From Prevotellaceae bacterium (GTDB lineage Bacteria > Bacteroidota > Bacteroidia > Bacteroidales > UBA932), in NCBI GenBank assembly GCA_031259225.1, contig JAIRLT010000073.1, positions 1 through 9,325 on the forward strand: a stretch of DNA of 9,325 nt. Reading direction: 5' to 3'. Below the pieces are notes generated by a model. The model made no database searches, had not been told where the DNA came from, and saw nothing but the letters and a program-made list of their open reading frames with translations. A program made the translations under genes and the position numbers. Below are positions 5,862 to 9,325 of this stretch, piece after piece (the stretch's first letter is position 1; each line of letters begins with the position of its first letter).

Positions 5862-6332
5862 GTGAAAAATAAACACTTATACAATGTAGTTATCAGTGGC
5901 TTGCCGGCAGGCATCCACACATATCCTTTTGAGTTGGGTGATGCGTTTTTCGCCGGTTTTGAAGGTAGCGAAGTGCAGTACGGCAAATTACAAGCCGAAG
6001 TAAGCGTAGAGAAACAGCGCGACTTCCTGCAATTGGGCGTCCACATTACCGGCAGCGTAACGGCGCCTTGCGACCGCTGCCTTGACGACCTGCAACTTCC
6101 GGTACAGTTCCATGCCACGCCGGTAGTCAAGTTCACTGACGGCAAAACCACCGAACTCCTGCCCGGCGACGACGATATCTTGTGGGCTACCGATGGCGAC
6201 CATGAACTGAATGTGGCGCCCTACCTTTACGACAGCATTATCCTGAGCCTGCCGCTCCGCCGCGTCCACCCCGACGGGCAATGCAACAAGGAAATGTCCG
6301 AACGGCTGAAACAAATGAACAACGAACAGTGA
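5862..6332 (+). CDS. yceD: YceD/DUF177 family protein
   Basis: This 156-residue protein belongs to the DUF177 (YceD) family, found almost always directly before rpmF. The family is linked to 23S rRNA accumulation, and plant and bacterial members are implicated in ribosome assembly; the mechanism is not firmly known. The family metal-type motif is seen as APCDRCLDDLQLPV (Cys70, Cys73), followed by an acidic DGDHEL segment and LSLPLRRVHPDGQC (Cys141) near the end. GTG is chosen as start because no ATG occurs before the conserved YNVVISGLPAG region, and the start lies close behind the -7 box. The final residues (NNEQ) and stop lie inside a heptad-periodic tract. It is the first gene of the operon with rpmF, plsX and fabH, and the gap to rpmF is 40 nt. 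Confidence 0.85.
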   Translation: MKNKHLYNVVISGLPAGIHTYPFELGDAFFAGFEGSEVQYGKLQAEVSVEKQRDFLQLGVHITGSVTAPCDRCLDDLQLPVQFHATPVVKFTDGKTTELLPGDDDILWATDGDHELNVAPYLYDSIILSLPLRRVHPDGQCNKEMSERLKQMNNEQ

Positions 6333-6370
6333 ATAATGAACAAATAATTTTTAATTTCTAATACTTATTA
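6315..6370. repeat. Heptad-periodic tract between yceD and rpmF
   Basis: Read in sevens from 6315, the units are ATGAACA, ACGAACA, GTGAATA, ATGAACA, AATAATT, TTTAATT, TCTAATA, CTTATTA. The first three overlap the last five codons and the stop (6330-6332) of yceD. The second half contains AATTTTT/AATTTCT (6346-6359), identical to the units at 2068-2081. Confidence 0.65.
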
Positions 6371-6372
6371 AT

Positions 6373-6552
6373 ATGGCACATCCAAAACACAAAATTTCTA
6401 AACAACGCCGAAATAAACGCCGTACCCACGATAAAGCCGAAGTACCTACGCTATCCAACTGTTCCAATTGTGGCGTTGCCGTGCTTTATCACCGCGTATG
6501 CCCCGAATGTGGTTACTATCGCGGTCGGCTGATTATCGAACAAACCACTTAA
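6373..6552 (+). CDS. rpmF: 50S ribosomal protein L32
   Basis: This 59-residue reading frame is small but unmistakable. It begins MAHPKHKISKQRRNKRRTH, the basic N-terminal tail of L32 that threads into 23S rRNA. It then has a zinc ribbon with CSNC (Cys30, Cys33) and CPEC (Cys43, Cys46), so it is the zinc-binding (C+) form. The ATG at 6373 follows an AT-rich spacer without a Shine-Dalgarno. It lies between yceD and plsX, the conserved position of the gene, and is 11 nt from plsX. A longer reading frame in another phase overlaps its 3' half, but that is the artificial upstream extension of plsX. Confidence 0.97.
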   Translation: MAHPKHKISKQRRNKRRTHDKAEVPTLSNCSNCGVAVLYHRVCPECGYYRGRLIIEQTT

Positions 6553-6563
6553 CGCTTTCCCTT

Positions 6564-7526
6564 ATGAGGATCGGGATAGATATCATGGGTGGCGATTTTG
6601 CGCCCGGCAATATCGTGCAAGGCGCGATAGACGCTTATGCCAAGCTCGGCACAGGTTCGCAATTAGTCCTCTTCGGCGACCAACGGCAAATCATTGCCTG
6701 TTGCGAAAAAGCCGGATTCGATTATTCCGTATTTGAAATTGTCCACACCACCGAAGTCATCGAAATGAGCGACCATCCGGCAAAGGCATTCCAACAGAAG
6801 ACGAATTCCAGCATCGTGGTAGGTTTTGGGGCGCTGGCAACAAAGGCTATTGACGGCTTTGCCAGCGCCGGCAGCACTGGCGCCATGCTCGCCGGCGCCA
6901 TGTACACTGTACGCCCCATTGAAGGTATCATCCGCCCGGCTATAGCGTCGGACATTCCCCTGCTTACCGGCAACCGCGCCCTCCTCCTCGACGTGGGGCT
7001 GAATGCCGACTGCAAACCCGACGTCCTTTACCAGTACGGAATACTCGGCACTATCTACGCCCACCTGATGAACGGGCTGGAAACACCACGCGTCGCCCTG
7101 CTGAACATCGGCTCGGAAGAAGAAAAGGGAAACTTAGTAACCAAAGAAACTTTCAAACTTATGAGAGGTTCCGCCGACTTCCATTTTGTCGGCAACATTG
7201 AAGCGCATAACCAATTTTCAGGCAAAGTCGCCGACGTTATCGTTACCGACGGTTTTGTAGGTAACATCGTCCTCAAACAGGCGGAAGCCATGTACAGAAT
7301 GGCAAAAAAACGGAATATTGACGACGAGTTTTTCAACCGCTTCAACTATGAAATCTATGGCGGCACGCCGGTGCTGGGCGTCAATGCCCCGATAATTATC
7401 GGGCATGGGGCGTCTACGCCGCTGGCGATTACCAACATGATTTTACAAACCGAACAAGCTATCAAAGTACAATTAGTAACAAAGATTAAAGAAGCATTAT
7501 ACAAAAGCAAAACGAACATTACATGA
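6564..7526 (+). CDS. plsX: Phosphate acyltransferase PlsX
   Basis: PlsX transfers the acyl chain from acyl-ACP to phosphate, making acyl-phosphate for PlsY in phospholipid synthesis. It is a peripheral inner-membrane enzyme. The 320-residue protein starts MRIGIDIMGGDFAPG, the family N-terminus. Further family stretches are ASAGSTGAMLAGAM (about residues 101-114), LLDVGLNADCKPDVLYQYG, and a C-terminal GTPVLGVNAPIIIGHGAS. The ATG at 6564 is chosen over an in-frame ATG 32 codons upstream, because the conserved domain starts here and the upstream extension would overlap rpmF in another frame. Its stop overlaps the fabH start by four or one nt, which implies translational coupling. Confidence 0.96.
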   Translation: MRIGIDIMGGDFAPGNIVQGAIDAYAKLGTGSQLVLFGDQRQIIACCEKAGFDYSVFEIVHTTEVIEMSDHPAKAFQQKTNSSIVVGFGALATKAIDGFASAGSTGAMLAGAMYTVRPIEGIIRPAIASDIPLLTGNRALLLDVGLNADCKPDVLYQYGILGTIYAHLMNGLETPRVALLNIGSEEEKGNLVTKETFKLMRGSADFHFVGNIEAHNQFSGKVADVIVTDGFVGNIVLKQAEAMYRMAKKRNIDDEFFNRFNYEIYGGTPVLGVNAPIIIGHGASTPLAITNMILQTEQAIKVQLVTKIKEALYKSKTNIT

Positions 7527-8512
7527 TGAAAATAACCGCAGCTATTACAGGCATCGGGGGCTATATCCCCGATTATGTTCTTACGAACGATGAACTTAGC
7601 CACATGGTGGACACCACTGACCAATGGATTGTAGAACATACCGGTATCCGCGAACGCCGCATCCTGAAAGAAAAAGGAAAAGGCGTATCGGAAATGGGCG
7701 CAAAAGCGGTCGCCCAACTGCTCGAAAAAACAAACACTTCCCCTACGGACATCAACCTGCTTATTTGCCCTACCGTTACCGCCGACATGATTTTTCCCGC
7801 CACGTCGTGCATTATTTGCAATAAAACCGGTATCACCAATGCCTTTGCATTCGACATCAATGCGGGATGTTCCGGGTTCCTCTACGGGCTGACGATAGCT
7901 AAAAACTTTATAGAAAACGGCACGTGTAAAAAAGTGATTGTGGTGGCGAACGAAAAAATGTCCTCCATCACCGACTACAGCGACCGCAAATCCTGTCCAC
8001 TTTTCGGCGATGGCGCGGCTGCCGTGCTGGTAGAGCCCAACTACGACGGGCTCGGCATACAGGATGTGTTACTGTACGTCAATGGCGGCGGCGTACAATA
8101 CCTTTACCAGAAAGCCGGCGGCTCCATGTACCCGCCCACAGAAGAAACCATACGCAACCGCGAACATTTCATCTACCAGGACGGTCCCAATGTGTACAAG
8201 CATGCGGTAACCAACATGTCCGCCGCTACCGACCTCCTGCTCGAACGCAACCATTTGACCGGCGAAACCATCGACTATTTTATTTCCCACCAGGCAAACC
8301 TCCGCATCATTGATTCCGTGCGCAACCGCATGGGCTTGGACGAGCAGAAAGTTTTAATCAATATCGACAAGCGCGGCAATACCTCTGCTGCGTCAGTGCC
8401 GCTGGTGCTGTGGGATTTTCAAGAACGTTTCAAAAAAGGCGACAATATTGTTATTGCCACTTTCGGCGCCGGCTTTACGTGGGGCGCCATGTACTATAAA
8501 TGGGCGTATTAA
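7523..8512 (+). CDS. fabH: Beta-ketoacyl-ACP synthase III
   Basis: FabH starts fatty acid chains by condensing acetyl-CoA (or a branched primer) with malonyl-ACP. The 329-residue protein shows the complete thiolase-fold catalytic triad: Cys116 in DINAGCSGFLYG, His256 in ISHQANLRII, and Asn286 in GNTSAASVPL. The N-terminal TTDQWIVEHTGIRERR and the glycine-rich FGAGFTWGAMYYKW C-terminus are typical. ATG at 7523 overlaps the plsX stop (ATGA); the second ATG at 7526 is an alternative, giving 328 residues. It is the last gene of the operon here. In Bacteroidales relatives era and der often follow, but this window instead has repeats and a tRNA. No strong terminator follows; the stop codon merges with a 16-nt tandem repeat. 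Confidence 0.97.
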   Translation: MMKITAAITGIGGYIPDYVLTNDELSHMVDTTDQWIVEHTGIRERRILKEKGKGVSEMGAKAVAQLLEKTNTSPTDINLLICPTVTADMIFPATSCIICNKTGITNAFAFDINAGCSGFLYGLTIAKNFIENGTCKKVIVVANEKMSSITDYSDRKSCPLFGDGAAAVLVEPNYDGLGIQDVLLYVNGGGVQYLYQKAGGSMYPPTEETIRNREHFIYQDGPNVYKHAVTNMSAATDLLLERNHLTGETIDYFISHQANLRIIDSVRNRMGLDEQKVLINIDKRGNTSAASVPLVLWDFQERFKKGDNIVIATFGAGFTWGAMYYKWAY

Positions 8513-8550
8513 AGATTGACGGATTTAAAGATTGACGGATTTACAGATTT
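8511..8550. repeat. 16-nt tandem repeat at the fabH end
   Basis: AAAGATTGACGGATTT occurs twice perfectly (8511-8526, 8527-8542), followed by the partial unit ACAGATTT (8543-8550). The first unit shares two bases with the fabH stop codon. Confidence 0.9.
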
Positions 8551-8551
8551 A

Positions 8552-8617
8552 AGCTGGCGCCGAAGAATTAAGAATTAAGAATTAGCTGGCGCGAGCGACT
8601 TACGACTTATAACTTAC
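8552..8617. repeat. Composite repeat: AGCTGGCGC modules around AAGAATT heptads, then GACTTAC heptads
   Basis: AGCTGGCGC lies at 8552-8560 and again at 8584-8592, flanking three perfect heptads AAGAATT (8563-8583). After GAGC three more heptads follow: GACTTAC, GACTTAT, AACTTAC (8597-8617). The module and the 7-nt period echo 2061-2114 and 3141-3182. The tract ends 10 nt before tRNA-Arg. Confidence 0.75.
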
Positions 8618-8627
8618 GCCTTTTTCC

Positions 8628-8699
8628 AGCCCCGTAGTTCAACGGATAGAATAGAAGTTTCCTAAACTTTTGATAGCAGTTCGATTCTGCTCGGGGCTA
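8628..8699 (+). tRNA. tRNA-Arg (anticodon CCU)
   Basis: A complete cloverleaf can be folded. The acceptor stem AGCCCCG (8628-8634) pairs with CGGGGCT (8692-8698), with discriminator A at 8699. The D stem is GTTC/GAAT around a loop with GG. The anticodon stem GAAGT/ACTTT encloses TTCCTAA, with anticodon CCT at 8661-8663, reading AGG. The variable loop has four nt. The T arm is AGCAG-TTCGATT-CTGCT. CCA is not encoded, as for the tmRNA here. The D stem's G-U pair and the A1-U72 pair are acceptable deviations. Confidence 0.95.
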
Positions 8700-8738
8700 C
8701 ACATGTACGCGGTTTATAAGACGGACTGGCTGCTTGTT

Positions 8739-9074
8739 TCAAGAGGCAAAGATTTCAAAATTTAACGTCTTATAGTTATGTGCCGGAAGAAAATTCAAAT
8801 CACAACAGCATTGCAGCAACCCGCAGGCGACTTGCAAATGCTGTTGCACAAGCGAAATAAAATGTCGCCGTTTGTTAGTACGTTCCGTTGCCGCCGCATG
8901 CAACAATAATTGCATAATACACCCCAGTTCCCAACGGATACGCCCGGCAAATAACTTCCGCCCCTGGCATGTCATCTTTGGAATAAGCCCGTTGCATTCG
9001 CCCACAAACGTTACCACTTTTGTATAAAGCGGCGTGTGCGTGAAGTCAGTGCTATAAACTAATTCGTAGTTCAT
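8739..9074 (-). CDS. Avd-like four-helix-bundle protein (diversity-generating retroelement accessory family)
   Basis: This 111-residue protein on the minus strand shows a helical pattern like the accessory variability determinant (Avd) family: TPLYTKV.TFV.ECNGLIPK (helix 1), LFAGRIRWELGCIMQLLLHAA (helix 2, like LGERIR.ELLELL..I.RA), TERTNKRRHFISLVQQHLQVACGLLQCCCDLNFL (helix 3, like TDKR....I..HLEV.R.LLRL..DL..L) and the start of a short last helix, YKTLNFEI. Avd binds the retroelement reverse transcriptase and is needed for mutagenic retrohoming. The protein ends some residues earlier than relatives usually do, and it has seven cysteines, three in a row (89-91). No reverse transcriptase or template repeat lies on its 3' side, where tRNA-Arg follows 40 nt away, so it is an orphan within the window. 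Alternatives are a non-DGR four-helix-bundle protein or a decaying remnant. The match is by memory of family patterns. Confidence 0.5.
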   Translation of the reverse strand: MNYELVYSTDFTHTPLYTKVVTFVGECNGLIPKMTCQGRKLFAGRIRWELGCIMQLLLHAAATERTNKRRHFISLVQQHLQVACGLLQCCCDLNFLPAHNYKTLNFEIFAS

Positions 9075-9094
9075 GGTCTATTGGTTTTTTTATG

Positions 9095-9156
9095 GTTGTG
9101 CGTTGAAACCCTCAGGTGGACAAGGCACAACAAGGTTAGCGTTTAGTAAAACGCTA
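9095..9156. repeat. Two inverted repeats upstream of the Avd-like gene
   Basis: GTTGTGC (9095-9101) is inverted as GCACAAC (9125-9131), a 7-bp stem with a 23-nt loop. Next to it TAGCGTTT (9137-9144) is inverted as AAACGCTA (9149-9156), an 8-bp stem with a 4-nt loop. Both lie in the gap before the Avd-like start codon. The second could end transcription arriving from the right edge, but no clear T-run follows on either strand. Retroelement template regions are often flanked by hairpins, but nothing here shows that use. Confidence 0.5.
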
Positions 9157-9195
9157 TATTAACGGCTATTTTTATGTATCAATTTCCCTGTTTTT

Positions 9196-9325
9196 CTAAC
9201 TGCAGCAACGGCAATGGTAAAGCCAGCCAGCTGAACAATCGAATTTTTCGATCCGTACGTTCCACCAGTGCTTATAACCTAGTTCTGTGCATCTTTCAGC
9301 ACACCACCCATTATCGGAGCATGAT
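9196..9325 (-). CDS. Possible C-terminal end of an unknown cysteine-rich protein (cut by window edge)
   Basis: On the minus strand an open frame enters from the right edge and stops with TAG at 9196-9198, giving about 42 residues that include CSDNGWCAERCTELGY, KHWWNVRIEKFDC and AGWLYHCRCCS. Seven cysteines and four tryptophans suggest a small disulfide-bonded or metal-binding module, but no family is recognised. A frame this short stays open by chance fairly often, and the plus strand is also open here from an ATG at 9174. The call is therefore weak. If real, it would lie upstream of the Avd-like gene on the same strand with a gap of about 120 nt. Confidence 0.25.
   Translation of the reverse strand, partial: SCSDNGWCAERCTELGYKHWWNVRIEKFDCSAGWLYHCRCCS

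Noticed and set aside
6468..6563. A 32-codon in-frame upstream extension of plsX
   Set aside because: It overlaps rpmF in another frame and has no PlsX similarity; the conserved MRIGIDIMGGDFAPG start is at 6564.
9198..9262. Idea that this stretch is the template repeat for the end of the gene at 660-1883
   Set aside because: Aligned to the final codons (from CGAACTTTACGC), several mismatches fall on template T and C rather than A, and the upstream part does not align, so the adenine-specific signature is missing. It is also on the strand opposite to the Avd-like gene.

Overview
The window looks like chromosomal DNA of a Bacteroidetes bacterium, most likely order Bacteroidales. Three signs agree. 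Several intergenic sites match the phylum's -7 promoter box (TAnnTTTG). The tmRNA encodes the tag GENNYALAA, which is the Bacteroidales type. The gene set (FISUMP-like secreted protein, LEA-type lipoprotein, SPOR protein, secreted C69 dipeptidase) is typical of the group, and recognisable ribosome binding sites are largely absent.

Layout, left to right. The end of a MntP-type manganese exporter (1-209) is followed by a promoter and a structured RNA of about 190 nt that resembles 6S RNA / the Bacteroidales-1 motif (about 278-470). Next comes a secreted two-domain protein ending in a FISUMP-like domain (660-1883), then a repeat-rich spacer (1884-2230). A two-gene operon follows, encoding a LEA-14-like lipoprotein and a periplasmic SPOR-domain protein (2231-3172). 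ssrA (tmRNA, 3189-3588) and a secreted C69 peptidase (3650-5341) come after that. folB (5416-5766) precedes the lipid/ribosome operon yceD-rpmF-plsX-fabH (5862-8512). rpmF is only 59 codons and is easy to miss. A repeat cluster, tRNA-Arg(CCU) and a minus-strand gene for an Avd-like four-helix-bundle protein (8739-9074) close the window, with an uncertain cysteine-rich ORF running off the right edge.

How the genes work together. yceD-rpmF-plsX-fabH is the classic cluster coupling ribosomal protein L32 and a 23S rRNA-associated factor to phospholipid and fatty acid initiation. The LEA/SPOR pair and the C69 peptidase act in the envelope or periplasm. tmRNA and the 6S-like RNA are housekeeping RNAs.

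The least ordinary parts are four. There is the 6S-like RNA. There is the Avd-like gene, whose family serves diversity-generating retroelements, although no reverse transcriptase or template repeat is visible here. A FISUMP protein of the kind such elements could diversify lies in the same window, although that link is only a hypothesis. Finally, tracts with 7-nt periodicity occupy several gene junctions and run into the 3' ends of coding sequences, together with a recurring GCTGGCGC module.
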